A model generated the notes under the pieces. That model made no database searches and was not told the DNA's origin. It saw nothing but the letters and a program-made list of their open reading frames with translations. A stretch of 64,000 bases of DNA from Gudongella sp046224405 (GTDB lineage: Bacteria > Bacillota > Clostridia > Tissierellales > Tissierellaceae), in assembly GCF_046224405.1 (NCBI RefSeq), contig NZ_JBJXRK010000006.1:43437-107436 (forward strand). The letters are read 5' to 3'. The position numbers and the translations under genes were made by a program. Position 1 is the stretch's first letter. Each line of letters opens with the position of its first letter. Shown here piece after piece: positions 17,686-26,038 of this stretch.

Positions 17686-18720
17686 CTATTCAAAGAGTGT
17701 TATGTTTCCCGACGAGCTTGTAAGATCCATCTGATATGAACCATCGCCAAGCGTCATGAACAAGCGATCGTAATCGTTTTGTATTGAGGTGGCTGATCCC
17801 TCAAAGGTGATTCTACCTGAAGAGGTCGTCCCATTAACTCTTAGGGATAGGCCACTTAGAGGACCAACCTCAATGTCACCTGAGCTGGTGGTGATTTTGA
17901 CTTCACCAAATGGTTCAGCAGGACCAAGTTTTACATCACCGGAACTGCTTGTGATAAATGTCTTTCCAGTAACCAGGGGAATACTGATTTCACCTGAAGA
18001 GGTTACAATCCTGGAGTCCTGAGCACGGAGCTCACGTATCTCGATACTCCCTGAGCTTGATTCAACCTTAAGGCTATCAACCTTCAATGCTTCAGCCTTT
18101 AAACCTGCTGATGATGAAGTGAATTCCAGGTTTTCGTCGTAACTCTCAGGAAGATGAATCTCCAGCAAAAGATTTGATTGTGAAACGGTAAAACTCCCTG
18201 TTTCAGGTGTGATTGAGATTCTTATGTTGTCGCCGAGGTCCTGTACACTCAGGGAAACCTGGCGGTTGGATTTGTAGCTTCCCTTTAAATAAATCTTCAA
18301 GTCATTTTCATTTGTTTTGATTAATTCAGTATCCGCAAAGGTGCTGTAAATAGAGATTGACTCAATTTCATCAGTCAGATCTACACTCTTTGATTCATCT
18401 GCTTGATAGGATGTGAGATTGGAAAAAACATTGAAACGTTGAAAAAAATCAATATCCTTCAAACCTACAATTGTTTTTTCCCCATTCTCTATCACTTCAA
18501 TTCCATTCCAGCTTATGGTAACAGACTTGCCATCTTCAAAAACCTGAATTCCATCTGAATCTATTTTAACTGAATCACCATCGCCGGTTATTTCCAGAGA
18601 CCCTTTTCCTGAAATATCCTCCATTCTGAAGTTGTCAATATAAAGAAGTGAGTAGAGCCCTATACCAAAAGCAATAAGCATAATCCCTGCAAGCGCTATG
18701 GAGAGTTTTTTTAAATCCAT
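17686..18720 (-). CDS. Membrane-anchored DUF4097-domain protein
   Basis: A 344-residue protein with one N-terminal membrane segment (residues about 7-28) and a long extracytoplasmic part. Residues 160-340 show the repeating strand pattern of DUF4097, a right-handed beta-helix-like domain, with recurring SSG turns (ITSSSGDVKLGP, TTSSGDIEVGP, VTSSGEISIPL). It is the third gene after padR and the DUF1700 gene, a trio common in Firmicutes and likely to sense or answer envelope change. Exact function unknown. It starts 11 bases after the DUF1700 stop. Confidence 0.85.
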   Translation of the reverse strand: MDLKKLSIALAGIMLIAFGIGLYSLLYIDNFRMEDISGKGSLEITGDGDSVKIDSDGIQVFEDGKSVTISWNGIEVIENGEKTIVGLKDIDFFQRFNVFSNLTSYQADESKSVDLTDEIESISIYSTFADTELIKTNENDLKIYLKGSYKSNRQVSLSVQDLGDNIRISITPETGSFTVSQSNLLLEIHLPESYDENLEFTSSSAGLKAEALKVDSLKVESSSGSIEIRELRAQDSRIVTSSGEISIPLVTGKTFITSSSGDVKLGPAEPFGEVKITTSSGDIEVGPLSGLSLRVNGTTSSGRITFEGSATSIQNDYDRLFMTLGDGSYQMDLTSSSGNITLFE

Positions 18721-18731
18721 CTCATTTCCTC

Positions 18732-19307
18732 CTAACCATTTATTATTCTTCTATTCCATTCTATATACATGGACATGATTCTGTAGAACAGCTTGCTGAC
18801 AACGATGCCCAGAATAAAGACCAATGCTCCCAAAGCACTTAGCCCAATCCCAAAGGATATTGAAGTAAGTATTCCAGGAACAAAGCCTGAAACAAAACTA
18901 GCAAAAGGAGCTCCAAAGACCAACCCTATTCCACCGACCACAAATCCAATTCCCGCTCCAAAGATTCCAACTATCATCCCCATTATTGCTACCACAGGAC
19001 CAAGTACAAATACTATATTAAGTCCTAACAGCAGCAGGAACACCAAGAATCTTCTGGTGCTGTCATTGGAGGTTCTCTCCTGTGAAGTGGCACTCTTATT
19101 GTTTCCATCAGTTTTTAAAGTGCTCAAGATACTGTCTGCTACCTCCCTTGGAGATCCAAGCTCCGAGGATATTTCATCGTCTGTCTTTCCTTTGTCCCTA
19201 CCGATATTGAAGTGCTCTTCGTAATCAAGTAATATCTCTCGCAATTCTCCTTCTCTTAAGCTTGAAAGATATGATTTAAGCTTGCTCAAATACTCATTCC
19301 TGGTCAT
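18732..19307 (-). CDS. DUF1700-family membrane protein
   Basis: A 191-residue protein. The N-terminal 70 residues are soluble with the DUF1700 pattern (MTRNEYLSKLKSYLSSL followed by DYEEHF and SELGSPREVADSIL), then four membrane segments rich in Gly and Ala. Such proteins are usually encoded with a PadR regulator. The start overlaps the end of padR; the ATG at 19307 is about eight bases after GGGGTG, while 19310 and 19316 are too close. It probably works with the DUF4097 protein in the membrane. No catalytic motif seen. Confidence 0.82.
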   Translation of the reverse strand: MTRNEYLSKLKSYLSSLREGELREILLDYEEHFNIGRDKGKTDDEISSELGSPREVADSILSTLKTDGNNKSATSQERTSNDSTRRFLVFLLLLGLNIVFVLGPVVAIMGMIVGIFGAGIGFVVGGIGLVFGAPFASFVSGFVPGILTSISFGIGLSALGALVFILGIVVSKLFYRIMSMYIEWNRRIING

Positions 19308-19620
19308 CATCCACACCCCTTAACAATAAATTGACACCGTTCACAAAATTCTCCCATTCCTCCTGGAGAGCCAGGAGAACATCCAGCCCCTTGTCAGTGA
19401 GTCTGTAATACTTTCTTGGGGGTCCCTCCTGGGACTCCTCCAGATAGGTCGTAACATAACCGTCACTTCTGAATCTTCTCAGGAGAGGATAGATTGTGCC
19501 TTCTGATATCTTAATAAACTGGGAGATGTTTTCAACCAATTCATACCCATAATAATCCTTTCTCTTCAGTAGAGTCAGAACACAAAGCTCAAGAACCCCT
19601 TTTTTGAATTGTATATTCAT
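19294..19620 (-). CDS. PadR-family transcriptional regulator
   Basis: A 108-residue PadR subfamily-2 winged-helix repressor. Seen: KGVLELCVLTLLKRKDYYGYEL (helix 1-2, quoted in full as one block of the signature), ISEGTIYPLLRRF as the recognition helix, and YRLTDKGLDVL before the dimerisation helix. The ATG at 19620 has AAGGAGA upstream; the longer frame does not. It heads the padR-DUF1700-DUF4097 operon and overlaps the next gene by about 14 bases. A palindrome over its own -35 region (19658-19676) suggests autorepression. Confidence 0.9.
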   Translation of the reverse strand: MNIQFKKGVLELCVLTLLKRKDYYGYELVENISQFIKISEGTIYPLLRRFRSDGYVTTYLEESQEGPPRKYYRLTDKGLDVLLALQEEWENFVNGVNLLLRGVDDDQE

Positions 19621-19643
19621 GGCCAGTCTCCTTTCACAGCTAT

Positions 19644-19676
19644 AACATATCACACACTACCTTATAATGCAAGGTA
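19644..19676 (-). promoter_or_regulatory. padR promoter with palindromic operator
   Basis: Read on the minus strand: -35 TTGCAT (19672-19667), 17-base spacer, -10 TATGTT (19649-19644). The palindrome TACCTT-N7-AAGGTA (19658-19676) covers the -35 element, a position suited to autorepression by the PadR product. Inference from position and symmetry. Confidence 0.6.
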
Positions 19677-19709
19677 CTAAATAAAAAAAATAGGAGAAAT
19701 TTTCTCCCA

Positions 19710-20819
19710 TCATTCAAAGCTCAAGCCTTCCCTGTGTAATCCAACACTTAGGACGATGCCGATTGATATAAGGTTTATAAGTTGAAAGGTTCCTCCGTAG
19801 CTCATAAAGGGAAGAGGTATACCGGTAATAGGCATCAGACCAATGGTCATGCCTATGTTCTCCCATATATGGAATAGGAACATTGCAGCCAATCCAACTG
19901 ACATGAATGATCCGAATTTATCAGGGCTGTTACGTGCAATCCTAATAATTCTATTGATCATTATGAAATATAAGAGAATAAGAAGGCTGCCTCCAATAAA
20001 ACCAAGCTCCTCCGCAAGAACAGCGAAGATAAAATCTGTCTGTTTCTCTGGGATGTAGTTAAACTGGGTTTGGGTTCCTTCAAACAATCCTCTTCCAAAA
20101 ATCTTGCCGCTACCAATGGCGATTCTACCCTGGATGGCTTGATAGCCTGTATTACTGGTATCCCGCTCAGGATCCATGAAGTTGAGGATCCTATCTTTCT
20201 GAAACGTATCAAGTCTCGACCAAAGGACTGGTAGGCTCATCAGTCCCATTGCAAGTGCTATTCCTATATATTTCCATTTGACACCGGCTACAAAAAGCAT
20301 TGCGGCTATAAAGAAAATAAATACCATTGCCGTACCTGCATCAGGCTGAAGAAGTATCAACCCAACTGGGAAAAACGCGAAAATCAATATCTTAAGCAGG
20401 ACAAAGGGAGAATTGATCTCATCCTTGTTGTTGTCCATATACTTGGCTAGAGAAATTATCAGTCCAACCTTCACAAATTCAGCGGGCTGGAATCCAAAAG
20501 ATCCTATATAGAGCCATGATCGGGCACCCCACTGGTCTTCACCAACGCCCATGAACAGCACTGCCAACAGAAGTGCTATTGAAACTATATATATTGGGAT
20601 GTATAGCTTGCCCAAAAATTGGAAATCAAAAAACACCAAAAACAGTATGGCCAGGAATCCTATCATGGTGGCAATTCCCTGAGTTCGAACAAATCTTATA
20701 TTATCCAAGCTTAAGGTTGCCGAATATATAATTACCAGTCCATATATGCTCAAGAGAACAACCGTTATTAGCAACAGGAAATCAAATCTCTTGAAGGCTT
20801 TTTTTCTAAGATTAAACAT
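19710..20819 (-). CDS. rodA: RodA-type SEDS peptidoglycan glycosyltransferase
   Basis: A 369-residue SEDS-family membrane protein with about ten segments. SEDS proteins polymerise lipid II; RodA acts in lateral wall synthesis, FtsW in division. Seen: LSIYGLVIIYSAT in the first helix, the large extracellular loop with FMDPERDTSNTGYQ, RGLFEGTQTQFNYIPEKQTD (RodA-type loop), and GIPLPFMSYGGT. The loop sequence and length favour RodA over FtsW or SpoVE. The ATG at 20819 is better spaced from AAAGGAG than that at 20825. It ends about 90 bases upstream of the padR promoter region and is a separate unit. Confidence 0.88.
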   Translation of the reverse strand: MFNLRKKAFKRFDFLLLITVVLLSIYGLVIIYSATLSLDNIRFVRTQGIATMIGFLAILFLVFFDFQFLGKLYIPIYIVSIALLLAVLFMGVGEDQWGARSWLYIGSFGFQPAEFVKVGLIISLAKYMDNNKDEINSPFVLLKILIFAFFPVGLILLQPDAGTAMVFIFFIAAMLFVAGVKWKYIGIALAMGLMSLPVLWSRLDTFQKDRILNFMDPERDTSNTGYQAIQGRIAIGSGKIFGRGLFEGTQTQFNYIPEKQTDFIFAVLAEELGFIGGSLLILLYFIMINRIIRIARNSPDKFGSFMSVGLAAMFLFHIWENIGMTIGLMPITGIPLPFMSYGGTFQLINLISIGIVLSVGLHREGLSFE

Positions 20820-20925
20820 TATCATCTACTCCTTTGCATCAAGCACTATTATATCATACAATGGTTTTTTCAAGTAGTGGGTTTATTGTTTATTATTTGA
20901 TATAATTATCAGTGGAGGTATTGGC

Positions 20926-21939
20926 ATGGATAGGGATAGAATAGTAGACATTTCGATACAACTTAATATTGATCTGATAGGATTCACACACACAGGTCCA
21001 CTTGACAGAATCCGTAAGCAGCTTGAATGCAGATTAAAGGAAGAAAGGATCACAGAATTTGAGGAAAGGGATGTGGAGTTAAGAGTTGAGCCAAGGCTTA
21101 CAATGGAGGAATGCAAATCCATTATAGTGATTGCACTTTCTTATAATAAAGAAAATGATTATAGGAAAGAAGCAAGTGTAAAGGGGAGCCTGTCCAAATC
21201 TTCATGGGGTAGAGATTATCATTTTGTTATTAAGGAGAAGATGGAAGCCCTAGTGAAGGAAATGAAAAAGGAGCATGATTTCAATCATATTTCCCATTGT
21301 GATACTGGTCCTCTTGTGGACAGGGAGGTCGCCAACAGGGCAGGTATCGGATATTATGGAAAAAACTGCAGCATTATAAATCCAGAATTTGGTTCATTTA
21401 TTTTTATTGGATATATACTGACTGACCTTGAAATTGGAGCCCGAGAAGATAGATTGGAGAGCCTTTGCGGTGACTGCACATTATGCATGGATGCTTGTCC
21501 AACCGGTGCACTGGAAGGACCAGGTATCCTTAATCCAAAGAAGTGCATCTCCTACCTGACCCAGACCAAGGATTTAATACCTGAGGATTTATCTGCTAGA
21601 ATGGGTATAAAAATATATGGATGTGACACATGTCAGGTTGTATGCCCAAAAAATGAAAAGGTTCGCTTGTCATCACATGGAGATTTCGATCCTGTGAAGA
21701 CGGGAGGGATTGTAGACATTGAGGAACTGGTGCACATGTCAAAAAAGCAGTTCCAGGAAAAGTATGGGGATATGGCTGGAAGCTGGAGGGGAAAAACAGT
21801 ACTACTGAGAAATTCCGTCTTAGCTCTCGAAAACATGGGTGCACATCTCCATGTGGATCTGATTAGGACCTTGCATAAAAAGAATATTGATTTATTGAAA
21901 CCTTACACTTCAAGGATATTGAAAGATATGGTAAAATAG
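20926..21939 (+). CDS. queG: tRNA epoxyqueuosine(34) reductase
   Basis: A 337-residue QueG that reduces epoxyqueuosine to queuosine in tRNA wobble position 34, using cobalamin and two [4Fe-4S] clusters. Visible are the cobalamin/active-site region CDTGPLVDREVANRAGIGYYG, ferredoxin-type CGDCTLCMDACPTGAL and the second CDTCQVVCPKN. A HEAT-like tail follows. The cobalamin need links it to the btuFCD importer 5 kb downstream. The GGAGG site precedes the ATG. Divergent from rodA. Confidence 0.93.
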   Translation: MDRDRIVDISIQLNIDLIGFTHTGPLDRIRKQLECRLKEERITEFEERDVELRVEPRLTMEECKSIIVIALSYNKENDYRKEASVKGSLSKSSWGRDYHFVIKEKMEALVKEMKKEHDFNHISHCDTGPLVDREVANRAGIGYYGKNCSIINPEFGSFIFIGYILTDLEIGAREDRLESLCGDCTLCMDACPTGALEGPGILNPKKCISYLTQTKDLIPEDLSARMGIKIYGCDTCQVVCPKNEKVRLSSHGDFDPVKTGGIVDIEELVHMSKKQFQEKYGDMAGSWRGKTVLLRNSVLALENMGAHLHVDLIRTLHKKNIDLLKPYTSRILKDMVK

Positions 21940-21991
21940 CTAATGTTGATTTTCAACTAAGAATTATTTAAACCTTTAAGGAGGGATTATA

Positions 21992-23179
21992 GTGTCAAAT
22001 GTACATGAACTGGGATTTCTGAAGGAGAAAATTCAGGAGCTCAAGGATGAAGGAGTATACAGGAAGCTGCCGGTGATGGGTTCTGCAAGTGATGCAGAGG
22101 TTGAGCTTAATGGCAGAAAGGTGATAAACCTTTCATCAAACAATTATTTGGGATTTGCCAACAACCCCAGAATGAAGAAAGCCGCAATTGAAGCGGTTGA
22201 AAAATATGGAGTAGGTTCAGGTGCTGTGCGTACTATCATTGGGAACATGGATATTCATGAAAAGCTGGAGGAGACCCTTGCCAAATTTAAAAGGGAAGAA
22301 GCAGCATTTATCTATCAGTCCGGCTTTAACTGTAATGCAGGGACCATTCAGGCTATAACCGAAGCAGGGGATATTATAATTTCAGATGAGCTTAATCATG
22401 CTTCAATAATCGATGGTGCAAGACTTTCCAAGGCTTCAAAAACAATATACAAACACTCAGATATGGAAAGTCTGGAGGCTGTCCTAAAGGAAAACAAGGA
22501 CAAATACAGAAATATGCTGATAATTACCGATGGTGTATTCAGCATGGATGGAGATATTGCAAAGCTTCCTGAAATAGTTGAACTGGCAGAAAAGTATGGT
22601 GCCATGACCTATGTGGATGATGCCCACGGATCAGGAGTCCTTGGAGAAAGTGGAAGGGGGACGGTTGACCACTTTGGGCTTCATGGGAGGATTGACTTCA
22701 CAATAGGAACACTTTCCAAGGCTATTGGAGTAATTGGAGGATATGTGGCAGGGTCCAGGACAATGTATGAATGGTTAAGCCACAGGGCGAGACCTGTTCT
22801 TTTCTCAACGTCGCTTCCTCCTGCCGCGGTGGGTGCTATAACAGAGGCCATTAACATGCTTATGGAGTCTACGGAATATACGGACAGACTATGGGACAAT
22901 GCAGCATATTTCAAGGAAAAGATGGGCTCACTTGGATTTGACACCGGTCACAGTGAAACCCCAATAACACCTGTTATCATAGGGGATGAGGCCAAGACAA
23001 TGGAGTTTAGCAAAAGACTTCTTGAAAAAGGCGTGTTTGTATCAGGCATTGTTTTCCCAACAGTTCCAAAGGGAACAGGAAGACTTAGATGCATGGTAAC
23101 GGCAGCCCATTCCAGGGTTCAGCTTGATAAGGCAGTTGAAGCCTTCAAGCAGGTTGGAGAAGAGATGGGAATATTATAG
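21992..23179 (+). CDS. kbl: Glycine C-acetyltransferase (2-amino-3-oxobutyrate CoA ligase)
   Basis: A 395-residue PLP-dependent alpha-oxoamine synthase. It splits 2-amino-3-oxobutyrate, the product of threonine dehydrogenase, into glycine and acetyl-CoA. The PLP lysine lies in FTIGTLSKAIGVIGG; DDAHGSGVLG carries the cofactor-contact Asp and His. GTG start with AAGGAGGG upstream. Sequence style fits Kbl over BioF or ALAS, but no tdh gene is in the window, so the call is by similarity to family pattern. In this organism the glycine made could feed glycine reductase. Followed by a strong terminator. Confidence 0.85.
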   Translation: MSNVHELGFLKEKIQELKDEGVYRKLPVMGSASDAEVELNGRKVINLSSNNYLGFANNPRMKKAAIEAVEKYGVGSGAVRTIIGNMDIHEKLEETLAKFKREEAAFIYQSGFNCNAGTIQAITEAGDIIISDELNHASIIDGARLSKASKTIYKHSDMESLEAVLKENKDKYRNMLIITDGVFSMDGDIAKLPEIVELAEKYGAMTYVDDAHGSGVLGESGRGTVDHFGLHGRIDFTIGTLSKAIGVIGGYVAGSRTMYEWLSHRARPVLFSTSLPPAAVGAITEAINMLMESTEYTDRLWDNAAYFKEKMGSLGFDTGHSETPITPVIIGDEAKTMEFSKRLLEKGVFVSGIVFPTVPKGTGRLRCMVTAAHSRVQLDKAVEAFKQVGEEMGIL

Positions 23180-23189
23180 TTGTATTGAT

Positions 23190-23214
23190 AAAGAGGGGGT
23201 ACCCCCTCTTTTCT
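23190..23214 (+). terminator. Rho-independent terminator after kbl
   Basis: AAGAGGGGG and CCCCCTCTT form a perfect palindrome about a TA centre, followed by TTCTTT. Confidence 0.85.
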
Positions 23215-23266
23215 TTATACGCAAAATAGTATAATATGATATTAACAAATTGCAAGAGGTGGAGCT

Positions 23267-23548
23267 ATGATAATAGGAGCATGCTCAATTGAACTTCACA
23301 TATTTGAAGTACATTCACTTAAGGAAAAAAGGCACGTGATAAAGAGTATTCTAGGCAGACTCCAATCCAGATTCAACATCTCAGTTGCCGAGGTGGACAA
23401 GTTTGATGTTTGGCAGTCTTCGGTAATTGGAATTGCCTGTGTATCCAATGAGGCAACGCATGTCAGAAGCATGATCAGCAGCGTTATGAATTTCGTGGAT
23501 GCTGACGGAAGAGTGGAAATAACAAATCACGAGATTGAAATACTATAG
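23267..23548 (+). CDS. DUF503-family protein
   Basis: A 93-residue protein of the DUF503 (YlxP-like) family: a ferredoxin-like alpha/beta fold with the conserved SLKEKRHVIKSILGRLQSRF segment and AEVDKFDVWQSSVIGI. YlxP in Bacillus lies beside infB and rbfA and is of unknown function; it is often linked to ribosome assembly. Here it instead precedes nth by nine bases. AGAGGTGG precedes the ATG. Confidence 0.9.
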   Translation: MIIGACSIELHIFEVHSLKEKRHVIKSILGRLQSRFNISVAEVDKFDVWQSSVIGIACVSNEATHVRSMISSVMNFVDADGRVEITNHEIEIL

Positions 23549-23557
23549 GAGACAGAC

Positions 23558-24208
23558 ATGAGAAAAAGATTGACAAAAAAAGAGAAACTGCAGGTTCTGG
23601 ATATTTTGGAAGAGCTTTATCCAAATGCCAGAGCTGAGCTTAACTTCAGAAATCCCTTCGAGCTTTTGATTGCAACTATCCTTTCAGCACAGTGTACGGA
23701 TGTTAGGGTAAACAAGGTTACAGAAAAAATGTTTGTGGAGTTGAAAGCTCCAATGGACTATATTGCTTTGGGGGAGGAAGCCCTGGAAGGGAAAATAAGA
23801 AGCTGCGGACTTTCAAAGTCAAAGAGCAAGAATATTATAGGGGCCTGTGAAAAAATAGTTTCATTATATGACGGAAAGGTTCCTGGGACAATAGAGGACC
23901 TTATGACGCTACCAGGAGTTGGCAGGAAAACTGCAAATGTGGTGGCCAGCAATGCCTTTGGAATACCAGCCATAGCAGTTGACACCCATGTCTTTAGAGT
24001 TTCCAATCGCATTGGCCTGGCTGCTTCAAAAAACGTAGAGGGCACAGAGGAAGACCTTATGAAGGCTATACCTAAAGATAGGTGGACTAGGGCACATCAT
24101 CAGCTGATCTTCCATGGAAGAAGAGTATGCAAGGCTAGAAAGCCTATTTGCGAGGAGTGTCAAATAAGCGCTTGTTGTCTTTACTATATAAATGGGGTGG
24201 GAAAATGA
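23558..24208 (+). CDS. nth: Endonuclease III
   Basis: A 216-residue DNA glycosylase/AP lyase that removes oxidised pyrimidines. Helix-hairpin-helix LPGVGRKTANVV contains the catalytic Lys, VDTHVFRVSNR the catalytic Asp, and the C-terminal cysteines follow the C-x6-C-x2-C-x5-C Fe-S pattern (CKARKPICEECQISACC). Its stop overlaps the start of the next gene by ATGA, indicating coupled translation. Confidence 0.95.
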   Translation: MRKRLTKKEKLQVLDILEELYPNARAELNFRNPFELLIATILSAQCTDVRVNKVTEKMFVELKAPMDYIALGEEALEGKIRSCGLSKSKSKNIIGACEKIVSLYDGKVPGTIEDLMTLPGVGRKTANVVASNAFGIPAIAVDTHVFRVSNRIGLAASKNVEGTEEDLMKAIPKDRWTRAHHQLIFHGRRVCKARKPICEECQISACCLYYINGVGK

Positions 24209-25722
24209 AAAAGGGTGGTATCATTGCAATTGTAATAGTACTTCTTCTAACCTTAACTGGAATGGGAAGCTACTATTACCTTGACAGCCATGTAGCAGGG
24301 GATACTTTTTATGAGGGTATCATAATCGATGGACAGAAAATGGGCGGCTTGACCCTTGGGGAAGGGATCCTTCTCCTCACGGAGTCAAGGGAGGAAGAGC
24401 TTGAAAAGACAATTGAGATAAATGTTGATGGTATGGATGGATACTCAACCAAAGTGTCACTAAGGGACCTCCAATTGGAATACAACATCCAGGAGATTGC
24501 AACCGAAGCATTTCAGATTGGTAGGTCTGGAAACATCCTGGAGAGATATACAGAGATCCGTAATCTTGAAAAAAATCCCGTAAGCTTCAACCTTGAGCAC
24601 AGCTTCAAGGTGGATCATCTGGAAGATGTTCTTGAAGAAATTGCTGTCATAGTTGAAAAGGCGCCAATTGACGCCCAGTTCAGCTTTGAGGATGGAGAAA
24701 TGGTAATTACTGAAGCTGCTGAAGGAATAATGCTGGATAGGGAGTCGTTTTTAAAGAACATTTCCAATATGGGAGATGATATTCTTAAAGCAGAACATTT
24801 GGCAATTCCACTGAAGATTATTCAACCAGAGGTGGGGGAGGATTACTACTCAAAGATCAATGGAATTATTGGAGAATTTTCAACGAGCTTTGCAGGAAGT
24901 TCAGCTGGAAGGATCCACAACATTCGTTTGTCAGCTGAATCCTTTGATGGAATGGTAGTTATGCCTGGACAGGTGGTCTCCTACAATAAAACCACCGGAC
25001 CTAGACAGGCAAGCCTTGGTTACAGGGAAGCTCCTGTAATTGAAAACGGTGAATTGATACCAGGGATGGGAGGCGGAGTATGTCAGACATCCACAACACT
25101 ATACAATGCATTGCTGCTGGCTGATATGACCATTTTGGAGAGAAGCCCCCACTCAATACCACCGGCATACGTTCCAAGAGGTACAGATGCAGCTGTTGCA
25201 ACTGGCTATCTCGATCTTGTATTCAGAAATGATTTTGACTACCCGGTGTTGATTGATAGTAAGGTAGAAGGTACAAGGGTGTACTTCCAAGTTTATGGAG
25301 ACAAGGAAAACAGAGATTACACCGTAAGGATTACAACCAACCAAATTTCAACTATACCCTATAAGGTTCACGAAAATCTGGACAATACATTGCAACCGGG
25401 TGCCAGGGAGCTTGTGCAGGAGGGAAGAAACGGCTACAAGGTGAACTCTTTTAAATCAATAGTTAGGAATGGAGAGATCGTAAGCACTGAGCAGATTTCA
25501 TATGATTACTACAGGGAAAGGGGCTTTATATACAAGGTAGGCCCAGACCCGGTAATAGAACAGCAAATTCCTGATATTGATGCTGATACCCCTGGGGAGG
25601 ATCCTGGCAATGTAGAGGAGCCGAGTCAATTGCAAGAGCCCCAGCAGAACCGGGAGCAGGAAGACGGCTCTGATTCCCAGCAAAATGAAGAGTCGGATAC
25701 ATGGACGGAGAATGCAGGTTGA
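24205..25722 (+). CDS. VanW-family exported protein
   Basis: A 505-residue protein with an N-terminal membrane anchor (residues about 4-23). Residues 50-220 include two alpha/beta modules resembling the putative peptidoglycan-binding domain (PG_binding_4) common before VanW. The VanW domain runs from about 245 to 375 with GPRQASLGYREAPV, GMGGGVCQTSTTLYNA and RSPHSIPPAYVPRGTDA. The last 55 residues are rich in Glu, Pro and Gln and likely disordered. The ATG overlaps nth by four bases. VanW has no proven biochemical role; exterior wall-associated function is inferred. Confidence 0.88.
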   Translation: MKKGGIIAIVIVLLLTLTGMGSYYYLDSHVAGDTFYEGIIIDGQKMGGLTLGEGILLLTESREEELEKTIEINVDGMDGYSTKVSLRDLQLEYNIQEIATEAFQIGRSGNILERYTEIRNLEKNPVSFNLEHSFKVDHLEDVLEEIAVIVEKAPIDAQFSFEDGEMVITEAAEGIMLDRESFLKNISNMGDDILKAEHLAIPLKIIQPEVGEDYYSKINGIIGEFSTSFAGSSAGRIHNIRLSAESFDGMVVMPGQVVSYNKTTGPRQASLGYREAPVIENGELIPGMGGGVCQTSTTLYNALLLADMTILERSPHSIPPAYVPRGTDAAVATGYLDLVFRNDFDYPVLIDSKVEGTRVYFQVYGDKENRDYTVRITTNQISTIPYKVHENLDNTLQPGARELVQEGRNGYKVNSFKSIVRNGEIVSTEQISYDYYRERGFIYKVGPDPVIEQQIPDIDADTPGEDPGNVEEPSQLQEPQQNREQEDGSDSQQNEESDTWTENAG

Positions 25723-25775
25723 TTTAGTTACCTGGTTCTGATATCATATATGAAGATAATCAATTAATATTTGTA

Positions 25776-25929
25776 ACAGGTATCTCACATTTGAGATTTA
25801 ATAGGGAAAGTGGTGCAAATCCACTACAGCCCCCGCTACTGTAAACGGGAACGAAATCAGCAATAAGCCACTGGGAAACCGGGAAGGCGCTGAATTGAGG
25901 ATGAACCGTAAGTCAGGATATCTGCCTGT
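25776..25929 (+). ncRNA. Cobalamin riboswitch aptamer
   Basis: The sequence holds the core of the AdoCbl riboswitch: GGTGCAAATCC, GCCCCCGCTACTGTAA, AAGCCACTGG, GGGAAGGCG, GATGAACCGTAAGTCAGGATA (the last is the B12 box, quoted in part). P1 is ACAGG (25776-25780) with CCTGT (25925-25929). It leads the btuFCD operon, so cobalamin should turn expression down. The expression platform extends to 26035 and contains a leader ORF and a hairpin rather than a clear T-run terminator, suggesting translational control. Confidence 0.93.
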
Positions 25930-25966
25930 GACATTTGCTAGTGCTTTACCTCGGAGGGAGGGATGT

Positions 25967-26038
25967 ATGTATTTTGCCAAAACAGCCCATCTCCTGATGG
26001 GCTTAACTTATGTAAAAAAAAGGAGAGATGAATCGTGA
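25967..26038 (+). CDS. Short leader ORF in the cobalamin riboswitch platform
   Basis: A 23-codon ORF starting ATG at 25967 behind GGAGGGAGGG (25953-25962), reading MYFAKTAHLLMGLTY then KKRRDES, and ending in a TGA that overlaps the GTG start of btuF as GTGA. An alternative ATG at 25963 gives a 22-codon peptide ending at 26031. The strong ribosome site and the overlap suggest translational coupling to btuF. Not recognised as any known protein. It could be chance. Confidence 0.45.
   Translation: MYFAKTAHLLMGLTYVKKRRDES
25984..26003 (+). promoter_or_regulatory. Hairpin in riboswitch platform with anti-SD loop
   Basis: AGCCCATC (25984-25991) pairs with GATGGGCT (25996-26003). TCTCCT (25990-25995), including the TCCT loop, is complementary to the btuF ribosome site AGGAGA (26021-26026). 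It could control ribosome access; no T run follows, so it is unlikely to be a terminator. Confidence 0.45.
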
